Shown: piece by piece, positions 1 to 10,567 of the stretch
Layout: each line of letters begins with the position of its first letter
Position numbering within the stretch: the first letter of the stretch is position 1
NCBI GenBank assembly: GCA_028641055.1
Contig: CM054060.1
Coordinates: forward strand, 293,494,660 to 293,558,659
Origin: Alopecurus myosuroides
Taxonomy: Eukaryota; Streptophyta; Magnoliopsida; Poales; Poaceae
Length of the DNA: 64,000 nucleotides
Direction of reading: 5' to 3'
Notes under the pieces: generated by a model
Databases searched by the model: none
What the model saw: the letters and a program-made list of their open reading frames with translations, nothing else
What the model was told of the DNA's origin: nothing
Translations under genes and position numbers: made by a program

Positions 1-785
1 AGAGCATGTATTTGCCGAGATCATTGAAGGATGTGCAGAAGTTCACCGGATGCCTGGCTTCTCTGAGCCGCTTCCGGGGAAGAATGGGCGAGAAGGCCTT
101 ACCTCTCTATCAGCTGATGAAAAGAGTGACAAGTTTGTCTGGACACCACAAGCTGATGTGGCATTCAAGGAGCTGAATACCATGCTGGGTAGCGCTCCCA
201 TCCTGGCAAGTCCGCTACCCAAAGAGCCAATGTTGCTCTACATTGCGGCTACCAACCGGGTAGCGGCCAGTGTACTATCTCAGCGAGGTGCTATCCAGCT
301 CCAAGAAAAACTACCCACACTACCAGAAGATGACATACGGCGTGTACCTGGATGCCAAGAAGCTGAAGCACTATTTCCAAGAGCATCCCATCACAGTTGT
401 GAGTTCCGCTCCCATCTCGGACATCATGGGCAAGAAGGATGCTAGTGGCAGAGTAGCCAAGTGGGCGATTGAGCTGGCCGCGTACACTCCTATGTACGCG
501 AGAAGAGAAGCCATCAAGTCACAAATTCTGGCTGACTTTCTAATGGATTGGGCTGAGGTGCAGTATGAGCCTCCCTTGCCAGAAACCAACTCCTGGAAGA
601 TGCATTTTGATGGCTCCAAGGTGAAGGAAGGATTAGGTGTTGGCGTAGTCCTTACGTCACCCAAGCATGATCAACTCAAGTACGTGCTGCAGATACATTT
701 CAAAGCATCCAATAATGTAGCAGAGTATGAGGCGGTGGTGCACGGCTTGACAGTAGAAGAACAACATTGTCAACATGGTAGCCAA
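1..785 (+). pseudogene. Tat pol remnant: RT C-terminal/connection region and RNase H
   Basis: Three reading frames must be followed in turn. Positions 1 to about 125 read a KDVQKFTGCLASLSRF-like RT connection; about 128-285 read KFVWTPQADVAFKELNTML followed by a LLYIAATNRVAASVL segment; from about 285 to 770 the frame reads YYLSEVLSSSKKNYPHYQK, LKHYFQEHPITVV and the RNase H start MHFDGSKVKEGLGVGVVL, with NNVAEYEAVVHGL as the second catalytic-acid region. These are standard motifs of the Tat pol polyprotein. At least two frameshifts (near 125 and 285) break it. RNase H ends abruptly after HGL; the remaining catalytic Asp region and the whole integrase are missing. It cannot encode a functional polyprotein. 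Lineage call is firm; the exact deletion breakpoint is not. Confidence 0.85.
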
Positions 786-2404
786 GTAAGAAGATGCAAG
801 TGCAGAGAAGAAAGAGGGAGGCTCACCTTCCAGAGTAGAGATTTTACTCTGGGCAGAGGCAGCGAAAACTTCGCAGTCTCGGTGCCTGTCCACCAGAGCC
901 TTGAGCTCGCTTGCAGAGAAGACAACAGTTTAGCAAAAAGCAAAAAACGGGCGTAAGTACGAAACGCATAAACCGAGATGCAAAAAGCTTACCTTCTATT
1001 ATAGAGAGCTGTGGAGTGCGGTCCAGGGCCTGCTGCTCCATAGCATATATGTCCTTCTTGTCGGCCTCCAGTGCTTTGTTCAGCTCTCTGGTTTGGCGGT
1101 GGTTCCAGAGAAGCTGACGGAAAATCTGTGTCCTTTTCTGGACGCTATCCTGCTGAGTAGAAAGGAAAATATGAGTACCGGAAGATTTGGCCCGAGTAAA
1201 TGTCAACTCGGTTGAGTCTTCACCTACTCAGCCCGAATCTCGGGGACTTGGGGAATGACTAAGAGAAAAAGAGAAGAGAAAGAAGAAATCAACAACTCGG
1301 AAGATGCAAAGAAGAGAGAGACACTTACCAAATAGCTTTGCTCGATGTCCTTGGCGTTTTTGCGCAGGACAAACAGCTTTCGGGCCAAGCTGCAGCAAGG
1401 GCTGGCAACCGTCATGCCAACAGAGCCAATGTCGGCCTTGTTCCAGTCCGTTCGATAATGGTCGAGTTTCCCCAACTTGGTACCATCCCAGGCATTGTTG
1501 CCGAGCACTTTGCTGTCCCAGGCCTTCCCGATGTGGCCTACTCGGTCCAAGATGGCCGCAAGGCCTTCTTCGGGAAGCTCCTCCTCGTCTTCGCCGCAGG
1601 AAGAAAGTTCTTTGATGGCCAAGGAATCCTTCTTTCCCTTGGACTTGGAGACTCCCACGGCTTGGTGCTCTTTGAGAGCAACTAGTCGTTTCTCCTCCTT
1701 GGACAGCGGGATTTGGTGGCACCGCGACATCTCCGTCCAGTATTCGGGATACTTGTGCTGCCCGCTGGCGCTGGCACCAGCACTCAGCTTCTGGACGGGG
1801 CCAAAGGTGACCCCGGAAGAAACCTGGTTGGTGCTTGGAGTGGGCGAAGTTAGTGTCAGCTGGTCAGCTGGGTGCTCTTGACCAGCTTCCCGGACTGCCC
1901 ACCTTGCGGCTTGGGGGGCGGCATCTGCTGCCCAGTCTGCGAGGCAGTGCACTTTGGTTGCACCCGGGTTGCCTCGGCTCCAGACTTGGTGATCTTCTTG
2001 TTGCTTGGAGTAGGAGTTGGCCGAGAAGGCGGAGGCACTTGAAGAGGCGGCTGAGGAGGTGGAGGCACCTGATGAACTGGAGGAACTGGTACGCGGGGTG
2101 GAGTCGCCTGCTGAGTTGGCGGCACAGGTGGTCGGCTACTCGGTGCAGCGTCTGGCTGCACTTGGTCTTGGCGGGCTAGCTTCACCACATCGTCTTCTAC
2201 CCGCTGCCCCGCAGCGGGATCTGGCCTTGCGGCGACGTTGTCTTCTACCCGTGGCTCGGCCGCGGGGTCTTGCTGCTGCTCGGCAGCGTCTTCTTGCTGC
2301 TGCTCGGCAGCGTTTTCAGTGTTCTCCTCGGCTGATGCGGCCGGAGGAGTTGGCGGTCTCGCGGAGTCGTCGGTGGCCTGGGCAGTTGGCTGCACATCAG
2401 GCGG
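786..2404 (-). pseudogene. 3' part of the Tat antisense ORF (several exons, proline-rich and coiled-coil-like)
   Basis: Read on the minus strand from 2404: an acidic/Gln-rich and Pro-rich low-complexity stretch (2404 to about 1860, with repeated AEQQQ and PVPP-type runs), then a segment with KYPEYWTEMSRC and HIGKAWDSKVLGNNAWDG ending DIEQSYL at about 1333, where a GTAAGT donor follows. A next exon (about 1155-1000) reads RTQIFRQLLWNHRQTRELN and ALEADKKDIYAME, helical and charged, ending at another GTAAGC donor. A last visible exon (about 910-834) ends at GTGAGC. A frameshift near 1860 separates the Pro-rich part from the following exon. The upstream part continues at 10568-12456 beyond the Athila-type insertion. 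Function unknown; the family is recognised only as the antisense gene typical of Tat elements (putative 'gypsy-type transposon' domain proteins). Confidence 0.65.
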
Positions 2405-4107
2405 TGATGCATGTAAAATGCATAGATGAATTTTGCATATTTTCACATGGTTTTCTATTACATATTGCATCATAAGGGTATAATTCAATGTTTTATAGTA
2501 TTTTGGGGTTAAATTACAAAGTCCCCCAACTTTTATGGAATTAACCCGGCCTATCAGAAACCCTATTTTCTATATTTTTGACGTTTCAGGGGGCAAACTT
2601 TCGCGAAATCACCTGAAAATCTGCGGGGGTCATTTTCTTGGAAGGAGAAGACTTGCGGGCAAAGGATCCACGAGAATTGGGCAAGGAGGCCCAAAAGAGG
2701 ACCCTCCACGCGGCCAGATTCCTTGGCCGCGTGAGAGGCCCCCTTTTGGCCCCTGTGGCCCCAATTCCTTCCATCTTCGACTTACTGACTCTGTCTTGAC
2801 ATAAAACCGACTATGAAAAGGGTCCCCCGTACCCTTACGGAGAGAGCGCCGCCGAAACACCGAAACAGAGACCAGAAGTTCCAGATTGGAGGGGTGAACT
2901 CCGGCGGGGCGCCGCCGGTGTGATCTCCTACCCCTCCAACGTCATCTCCATCGACATCTCCATGAAGAGGGAGTAGTCCACCCCGGGGCTATGGGTTTGT
3001 GGAAGTAGCACTTGTATCTCTCTCTCTCTATGTGCTTCACTAATTAGATCCATATGAGCCGCCTCACATGATTACGGGCACCGTTGTAATTCCTATGTGG
3101 TGGATCTTTTCTATGAGTTATTGAAATCTAAGATTGCAATTGTTTCTCTTGAGTTATTTGAGTAGATGTATCTTATGTACCCCGTTCTTATTTGCTAGCT
3201 TTGATCAATCTAGTTCTTGAGAGCGTGTGTGGGGTGATGGGTGCATTAGTTGGAGTATCGAGGGGTGGCTAGTGCTGTGAAAGTGACAGAAGTTCAGCGA
3301 TCCACTTAGGTTTTGTTAAACCTTTCTTAGTTACCTCACTAGGGATAAAAAGGAGTACCTTGTTACCGGGGATTTGAAGTGACACTAATCAATCTCCATG
3401 ACTAGATCTAGCAAGTTCTTAGTTCAACTTCATGTCACATTGCTTAAAGCTATACTCTGGGTTTTTTCCTTAATTATCGAGGTGTTATGATTTATTTCGC
3501 ATCTTGGTGGAGTATAGAGGGATCAATATGACCGTAGAGATCTCTATGATAGGACGTGATGCCCATATGAAAGTACTCAATGTTGAACATGTTATTGTAC
3601 TCTCACATGTAATTCTTTATGTGCACCGTCTACCACTTTATTTGAGAGAATGCAAGTGTGAAACCATGAACCCCGGTCCTATTTTAATTATAAGAAAACA
3701 CTCTAGTTACTTTGCTGCAATTTACTTTACTTGCACTTTACTTTACTTGCATCTCCAATTCGAATTTACGTTATATCCATCACCACTTGCATCACAAAAA
3801 TACAAAAACAATCCATTGCATATTTATTTTCTCATTTGCATTTAGTAGTAGATTTAATTATTGCACATTTACTTTCAGTTTTGCATTGCAATTTGGAAGT
3901 CTCACACCTTGTGCTTGACAACCACTTGGTGAGGTTGAGGGCACAAAATTCTCTACTTGTTTGCAGGATCCTGGAGGAAGTTTGGAAGACAACTGCTAAA
4001 ATACTGGCTCTCCAAGAGTTCGATATAAACCCTCGGGTCACCCTCGTGGGGAAGAAGGCTTGCCACTAGCTACACACTCTGCACTTGGAGTCTCAACCTA
4101 GCCATCA
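2405..4107 (+). repeat. 5' LTR of the Athila-type element (1703 bp)
   Basis: Begins TGATGCATGTAAAATGCAT and ends at CATCA just before the primer site. It is collinear over its whole length with 8851-10567. It contains a strong hairpin at 2707-2733, a TATA-box position that has become TATGAAAA (about 2811), a TC microsatellite near 3018, and the sequence CTCCTACCCCTCCAACGTCA downstream. Short open frames inside it (2535-2804, 3504-3845 and others) recur in the other LTR and look incidental. Confidence 0.93.
2707..2733. promoter_or_regulatory. Perfect 10-bp stem hairpin in the LTR upstream of the TATA position
   Basis: CACGCGGCCA, a 7-nt loop GATTCCT, then TGGCCGCGTG: a perfect inverted repeat. 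The outer arms continue imperfectly (GGCCCAAAAG near 2688 pairs with CTTTTGGCC near 2745), so the full fold spans about 65 nt. The same structure is conserved at 9155-9181 in the other LTR. It lies about 80 bp upstream of the TATA position. Confidence 0.75.
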
Positions 4108-4117
4108 AGCGTTTTTC

Positions 4118-4135
4118 TGGCGTTGTTGCCGGGGA
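4118..4135 (+). other. Primer-binding site, tRNA-Asp type
   Basis: TGGCGTTGTTGCCGGGGA begins ten bases after the LTR end. The standard Athila-lineage site is TGGCGCCGTTGCCGGGGA, complementary to the 3' end of tRNA-Asp; this copy differs at two positions. It supports both the LTR boundary and the lineage call. Confidence 0.85.
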
Positions 4136-4466
4136 GCCATAGGTGAAGGAGTTGTCCAAGGGAGCTCACAAGAAGTCTTCATCACCAACAATGTGTGCAA
4201 ACACCTAAGCTTGGGGAGGTTGCACCTACGTGAGTACCGTCCTTTCTATATCCACCTTCTTTCAAGTAGATTGTTTTGTTTCTTGTCTTGTTTTTGTTTT
4301 TGTTTTGTTTTTGTTCTTGTTTTTGTTTTGTCTTGCATATTTTATTTTAGTTTGCATTTTAGTTTTGCATTTAGTTATCTAGTTTATTTTAGTATTTCGA
4401 ATTTGCCTAGTTACTTTACTTTTCAGTTTTGCATAAAAAATTAAAAACTACATAAAAACTGTTAAA

Positions 4467-5836
4467 ATGGGTGATAGAACTAAATTAAGTGACTACACAA
4501 ATACACCCAATGACAATTCATTGCTAGGCCAATTACTACACCTGAAATACAAGCTGAAAGCTATGAAGTAAGTCCTACTTTATTGAATTTAATTACTAGA
4601 GAGCAATTTGGTGGTAGTTCTATGGAGGATGCCTCTATGCATCTTCATGATTTCATGGAAATATATGATATGCAAAAATTAAAAAATGTGGAAAGTAGTG
4701 TTTTAAAACTGAAATTATTTCCTTTTTCATTTAGAGGAAAGGCTAAAGAATGGTTTCTTTCACTACCTACAGCTAGTATAAAGTCTTGGGATGATTTAAA
4801 AGAAGCTTTCATTAAGAAATATTATCCTCCCGTTAAAATTTTGCAAAATAGGAATAATATCCTCTCATTTAGGCAAAATGATAATGAACATGTAGCCATG
4901 GCATGGGATAGAATTAAATTAATGCTTAGAACATGCCCATCATATGGAGTAAATGAATGGACCATAATACAATCTTTTTATAATGGTCTAAACTACATGT
5001 CTAGAAATATACTTGATTCTGCTGCTGGAGGTGCCTTTATGAGTAAAACTGTAGGTGTGGCTAAGAGCATATTAGAAAGCATATTGCAAAATTATAGTCA
5101 ATGGAATACTGAAAGAGCACCCAATCCCACTAAGAAAATAAACTCAATTGAAGAAACCAATGATTTGTCTTCTAAAATGGACACTATTCTTGCTTTTATT
5201 AATAAACAAAATATGGAGAATGTGCCTTTGCAGGAGCTAGTTGGTAGTAATTCTGAAAGTGTGGATGTTAATTTTGTTAGGAATTATGGTAGCAATGGTT
5301 TTGGTAATGCTTACAATTCATATAGTAAACCTCGTTATGTGCGAAATAAACCTTTTGTTCCATATCCTAATGCTAATGAAAATAAGTGGAAGCCTTCTAG
5401 TGAAATTTCTGAATCTAATAAATTGCTTATGGAACAAGTTGCTAGTTACAATGCTATGATACATGAGTTAAATAAGTATATTGCATCCATTAGTAGTGAT
5501 ATTAAAGGATTGCAACTTCAATCTTCGAATTTAGATAAAGCATTGTCAAAATTAGCTGATAATCAAGCAACTCTATTAAGCATGTCAGCAGGAAAGCCAC
5601 AAGCACAACCTAGTGTAGGAATGAATTCTATTACTATTGCTGCTTCTATTATTGAAAATATTGATCATATTTCTGAGAATACAAGTGAGCATGTCCCTAC
5701 TAGCTTAGAAGAAACTTTGAATGAAATAGTGAAGTACCCTGAATATTTACTTCCATATATGTCTTATCTTGCTAGCAAAGATGAAATTAGTCCTCATGAA
5801 TCAAGCATGCTAGCTAAATTAGAGAGTAAAGTATAG
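4467..5836 (+). pseudogene. gag: Athila-type Gag
   Basis: Gag coats the element's RNA and assembles virus-like particles. A plausible start ATG at 4467 reads MGDRTKLSDYTNT, like other Athila Gags, but the frame shifts by one base near 4521. From 4523 onward the frame reads ARPITTPEIQAES, and stays open for about 437 codons. Diagnostic retrotransposon-Gag motifs follow: REQFGGSSMEDA, LKLKLFPFSFRGKAKEWFLS, SWDDLKEAFIKKYYPP and the TWDRF-like MAWDRIKLMLRTCP. A long charged/Asn-rich C-terminal half follows, with no CCHC zinc knuckle that I can see, as is common in Athila. It ends at a TAG at 5834. The frameshift near the start makes it formally broken. The same reading frame resumes after three stops as the protease. 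Confidence 0.85.
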
Positions 5837-5893
5837 GAAATTATTATGCTTACGTAAATTAAGGATCCATTGCTTGATTTATAAAAAAGTAGC

Positions 5894-6481
5894 TTGCAAG
5901 AACTTATTGCTACTCTACAAAAATTTGCTAGTGATCCCATTATAAATATTAATCAACCTGGCTTTGGATCTTATATTGCTAATCATGTCTTGCAAGAAAA
6001 AATTGCTAGGTACAAGAATGAGGCCATGATACCTCCTAAGCTTGGGGATGCATTGATCCCCAAGGTGCTAGTTTCAATTGGAAAAGAAATTCACCATGCT
6101 ATGTTAGATCTAGGTTCTAGTGTATCGGTACTCTCTAAAGAATTATATGAATTGCTAGAACTAGAAAATTTAGAAAAGTGCTCAAGTGAATTTTTCCTTG
6201 CTGATAACTCTACTAAACATGCTCTAGGACAAGTAAAAGATGTTATGATTGAATTGCACATGACTTTCGTACCCGTTGATTTCATTATTATGGATATGGG
6301 GGATAAATCCCCTAGTCCTATTATTTTGGGCAGACCTTTTCTTTGTACTACAGGTGCAATCATAGACTCCAAGGAAGGGGATGTCAAGTTTAAGTTCCCT
6401 CACAAGAAAAGCATGGAGCACTTCCCAAGGAAGAGGGGCACGCTGAATAACAAGCTCCCTCATGAGCTTTATCCCTCTTGA
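5894..6481 (+). pseudogene. Athila-type retroviral-like aspartic protease
   Basis: This is in the same reading frame as Gag, separated from it by three stops (5834, 5855, 5882). It reads ANHVLQEKIARYKNEAM, then KVLVSIGKEIHHAMLDLGSS (active-site region, DLGSSVSVL in place of the usual DLGASVSVL), then PVDFIIMDMG and the flap-side motif PIILGRPFLCTTGA. About 195 codons are open. The catalytic Asp is present. No ATG is well placed at the start, so it was probably translated as part of a Gag-Pro polyprotein. It ends at 6481; nothing resembling RT follows, which makes the element non-autonomous. Confidence 0.85.
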
Positions 6482-8850
6482 TTATCAAGTAAGTAAAGCC
6501 TAGCTATATGGCTATAAAGAAAGCGCTTTACGGGAGGCAACCCGGTTGTTTTTGTTTGGATTTTCCTAGTGTCCTCTTGCTGTCTCAAGAGATTAGTTTT
6601 TTTGTTTTAATTCTGGAGTTTTCAATAAAGAGTCAAGTCAAACCCATTTGGACTTATAAGTTGCTATCCTAGTGCATGAAATTTCTGTTTCAGCACGAGT
6701 CTGCTCACCGTATGATTTTACGTTTTTTATTGGTATGTCGGATTGAGCTAAGCTTTTAGTATGGTCTGCAACTTTTCGTCCTCTGTAAGCACAAAAATTG
6801 GCTTAATGTTTTGACGAGTCTAGATTAGGGAAAAACGTTCGTTTTATTGATGTTGCTTTTCTGGGCAGATTATGCCTTCTTTTGTTTTATGCACTCTTTA
6901 GGCTTGGGAATCGAATTTCCATGATTATTTCAAGCAAGAGAGTGAACATACAACATAATGAAACTTATTGTCTATCTACTGGAGCATTTGATTTGGAATT
7001 TTTCACAGCAAGCATGTGATTTCTTTTGTCCTTGCTAATCTCACCCCACAGAAAAAGAATGGGAGAAACATGTTTTGTGAAGTTTTTTTCACAGGGAATA
7101 GAGGAGCTGCGCCTCAAGACATCCAAGAATGGTGAAAGCCATAAGCTTGGGGATGTGATGAACACCCCACTGGATCTACACTCTTTTGGTTAGCACACGT
7201 CTACTTTCTGTTTTTCTAAGCAAAGCATTTATCGTAGAGACTTGAAGCGTCTAGTTTTTATTTTTATTTTTGTTTTGATAAGACCACCACCATCATTTTA
7301 TATGAGATTGAGCTACTGGAGTTTGGGGTTGGAATGTATTGGATTCTAGTATTATGACTTGGAATAGGGATGCCATGGTTGATTTGAAGAGCTACATATG
7401 TTTGCATGATTTATAGGGTTTTTATGTGTAGAAATTTGCAATAATGTTGTCTTGAGCTATCTCCTATTCATGTCCTTGATGTTAATTGCTGGTTTATTTA
7501 GTTTGTCATGAAATGAGTAGTTCTATGTCCATATGCATGCATAGTAGCTGGTCAACTATCTCCCTCTTGCTAGCCCAAAAATTTAAAAATTCCAACAAGT
7601 AAAAACTTGTTTCCAACACTCCTTAGCCAAGTATTTCTAGTGAGTCCACCATATCTTCACATTAGCTTCATTGCTATTCCGAGTATGTTCATCATGTTAT
7701 TGTGTTATTTATGTTCTAAATTAAGATATTCACTTTATTAATTGTCATGGTTTGAACTTGGGATAGGACTCTCACGAACTTTTGAAGGCACACTTTACTT
7801 TTTATGCATCTAATAAACATGACCCAATAATGGGAGCCACAAGTTTTGCGTTTGACAAGTGTGTGGTTGGGAGCTAGCTATAAACGTGTATCACCGGAAA
7901 GCTTTCAACATTACACAAAAAATTTACATTTGGTTGATATCATATACTTTTGGTTTTGGACTCCTGCCATGCCGAAATGAAATAGAGGAATAGTAAGTTT
8001 TGATGAGTAAGTATCTATATGACTAGAGAAACGCATTGGGCCGCTAACCGAAGCCATGCTTTATCATGGTGGAAATTTACTTACAGCTTGAGTGACTCTA
8101 CAACACATCCTATAATAAAATAAGAAGCTATGCATAAAAGTGAATGAAAATAAAAAGGATGATGAGTCTACTCCATTTGTTCATCTTGTCATTGTAACAT
8201 GGGCTTGTTTCCATGGCATGGGGCAAGAGGTACCTCTTTGCGGTTCTCTATGATGTCATTAATACTTATTATGATTGTATAAAGCTTATTAGGAATCTTA
8301 AGTTGAGTAATCATGGAGTAGGTTTTCACACTCACGGGGCATGAAGCTTTCAACCACCTTGTCATTCTCATCACTTCAATACTCACAATTTTAAGATGCT
8401 AGGGATAAAGGGGTAATGAGAGTCCTAGATCAATGGATACCACATTTCAATTATTAATTTTAGTTGAATAATTTAGAGGCTAAATAAGACTTGATCATGT
8501 TTTACCTCTACTCAATTTTCTCCAAAGTGTCCACCATATTTTCTATTCTCCATTATGCTATTCTTTGACCAATATAGGATTTTATTTTTCATTTTGTGTA
8601 TGCATTTGGTCCATAGTGATTTTATTTCATTATACACTTTGTGAACTTTCATGAAGCATCTTTGCTTGCATATTTGATATTTCTTACAACATGAATTGTA
8701 TATTGCTACTCATTTCTAGTATTAATCATTTGATTATATGTAGCATGAATAATCCTCCTTGATATCCGATGATTGTTTCAATATGCAAAACCCATCTTAG
8801 TTTTATCACCTTCATACTCGAGGACGAGCATGGCTTAAGCTTGCGGATGT
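6482..8850 (+). other. Non-coding 3' interior of the Athila-type element
   Basis: No long open frame on either strand; RT, RNase H and integrase motifs are absent. Just after the protease is a block reading AAGCGCTTTACGGGAGGCAA (6521-6540) that I recognise as common downstream of coding sequence in grass Athila-type elements; its role is unknown. The stretch ends in GAGGACGAGCATGGCTTAAG (8820-8839) and TTGCGGATGT directly before the 3' LTR, a weak equivalent of the usual purine-rich tract. Confidence 0.7.
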
Positions 8851-10567
8851 TGATGCATGTAAAATGCATAGATGAATTTTGCATATTTTCACATGGTTTT
8901 CTATTACATATTGCATCATATAAGGGTATAATTCAATGTTTTATAGTATTTTGGGGTTAAATTACAAAGTCCTTCAACTTTTATGGAATTAACCCTGCCT
9001 GTCAAAAACCCCGTTTTCTATATTTTTGACGTTTCAGGGGGCAAACTTCCGCGAAATCACCTGAAAATCTGCGGTGGTCATTTTCTTGGAAGGAGAAGAC
9101 TTGCGGGCGAAGGATCCACGAGAATTGGGCAAGGAGGCCCAAAAGAGGACCCTCCACGCGGCCAGATTCCTTGGCCGCGTGAGAGGCTCCCTTTTGGCCC
9201 ATGTGGCCCCAATTCCTTCCATCTTCGACTTACCAACTCCGTCTTGACCTAAAACCGACTATAAAAAAGGTCCCCCGTACAATTACGGAGAGAGCGCCGC
9301 CGAAACACCGAAACACCGAAACAGAGACCAGAAGTTCCAGATTGGAGGGGAAAACTCCGGCGGGGCGCCGCCGGTGTGATCTCCTACCCCTCCAACGTCA
9401 TCTCCATCGACATCTCCATGAAGAGGGAGTAGTCCACCCCAGGGCTATGGGTTTGTGGAAGTTGCACTTGTATCTCTCTCTCTCTCTCTCTATGTGCTTC
9501 ACTAATTAGATACGTATGAGCTTCCTCACATGATTACGGGCACCGTTGCAATTCCTATGTGGTGGATCTTTTCTATGAGTTATTGAATCTGAGATTGCAA
9601 TTGTTTCTCTTGAGTTATTTGAGTAGATGTATCTTATGTACCCCGTTCTTATTTGCTAGTTTTGATCAATCTAGTTCTTAAGAGCGTGTGTGGGGTGATG
9701 GGTGCATTAGTTGGAGTAACGGGGGTGGCTAGTGCTATGAAAGTGACAGAAGTTCAGCGATCCACTTAGGTTTTGTTAAACCTTTCTTAGTTACCTCACT
9801 AGGGATAAAAAGGAGTACCTTGTTACCGGGGATTTGAAGTGACACTAATCAATCTCCATGACTAGATCTAGCAAGTTCTTACTTCAACTTCATGTCACAT
9901 TGCTTAAAGCTATACTATGGTTTTTTCCTTAATTATCGAGGTGTTATGATTTATTTCGCATCTTGGTGGAGTATAAGAGGGATCAATATGACCGTAGAGA
10001 TATCTATGATAGGACCTGATGCCCATATGAAAGTACTCAATGTTAAACATGTTATTGTAATCTCACATGTAATTCTTTATGTCCACCGTCTACCACTTTA
10101 TTTGAGAGAATGCAAGTGTGAAACCATGAACCCCGGTCCTATTTTAATTATAAGAAAACACTCTGGTTACTTTGCTGCAATTTACTTTACTTGCACTTTA
10201 CTTTACTTGCATCTCCAATTCGAATTTACATTATCTCCATCACCACTTGCATCACAAAAATACAAAAACAATCCATTGCATATTTATTTTCTCATTTACA
10301 TTTAGTAGTAGATTTAATTATTGCACATTTACTTTCAGTTATGCATTGCAATTAAGAAGTCTCACACCTTGTGCTTGACAACCACTTGGTGAGGTTGAGG
10401 GCACAAAATTCTCTACTTGTTTGCAGGATCCTGGAGGAAGCTTGGAAAACAACTGCTGAAATACTGGCTCCCCAAGAGTTCGATATAAACCCTCGAGTCA
10501 CCCTCGTGGGGAAGAAGGCTTGCCACTAGCTACACACTCTGCACTTGGAGTCTCAACCTAGCCATCA
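8851..10567 (+). repeat. 3' LTR of the Athila-type element (1717 bp)
   Basis: Starts TGATGCATGT, ends CTAGCCATCA, collinear with 2405-4107. It retains a good TATA box (CTATAAAAAA, about 9259-9268) where the 5' LTR has TATGAAAA, carries the same hairpin (9155-9181), and has a longer TC microsatellite near 9473-9490. Confidence 0.93.
9259..9268 (+). promoter_or_regulatory. LTR TATA box (3' LTR copy)
   Basis: ACTATAAAAAAGGTCCCC lies about 80 bp downstream of the LTR hairpin, a typical place for the U3/R promoter. The matching site in the 5' LTR has an A-to-G change (TATGAAAA). Confidence 0.55.

Larger units (their letters stand above)
2405..10567 (+). mobile_element. Athila-type LTR retrotransposon, non-autonomous (gag and protease only)
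   Basis: Two direct LTRs (2405-4107 and 8851-10567) start TGATGCATG and end CTAGCCATCA. Flanks are GGCGG on the left and GGAGG on the right, a 5-bp TSD with one mismatch. A tRNA-Asp-like primer site follows the first LTR. The interior (4108-8850) holds gag and an aspartic protease, then about 2.4 kb without RT, RNase H or integrase. Orientation is plus. The two LTRs differ at a few percent of positions by eye (for example near 2525 versus 8971), so this insertion is older than elements B and C. It interrupts the minus-strand antisense ORF of the Tat host: the protein reads through SEQSPP on one side and DVQPTAQ on the other once the insertion is removed. Confidence 0.93.
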
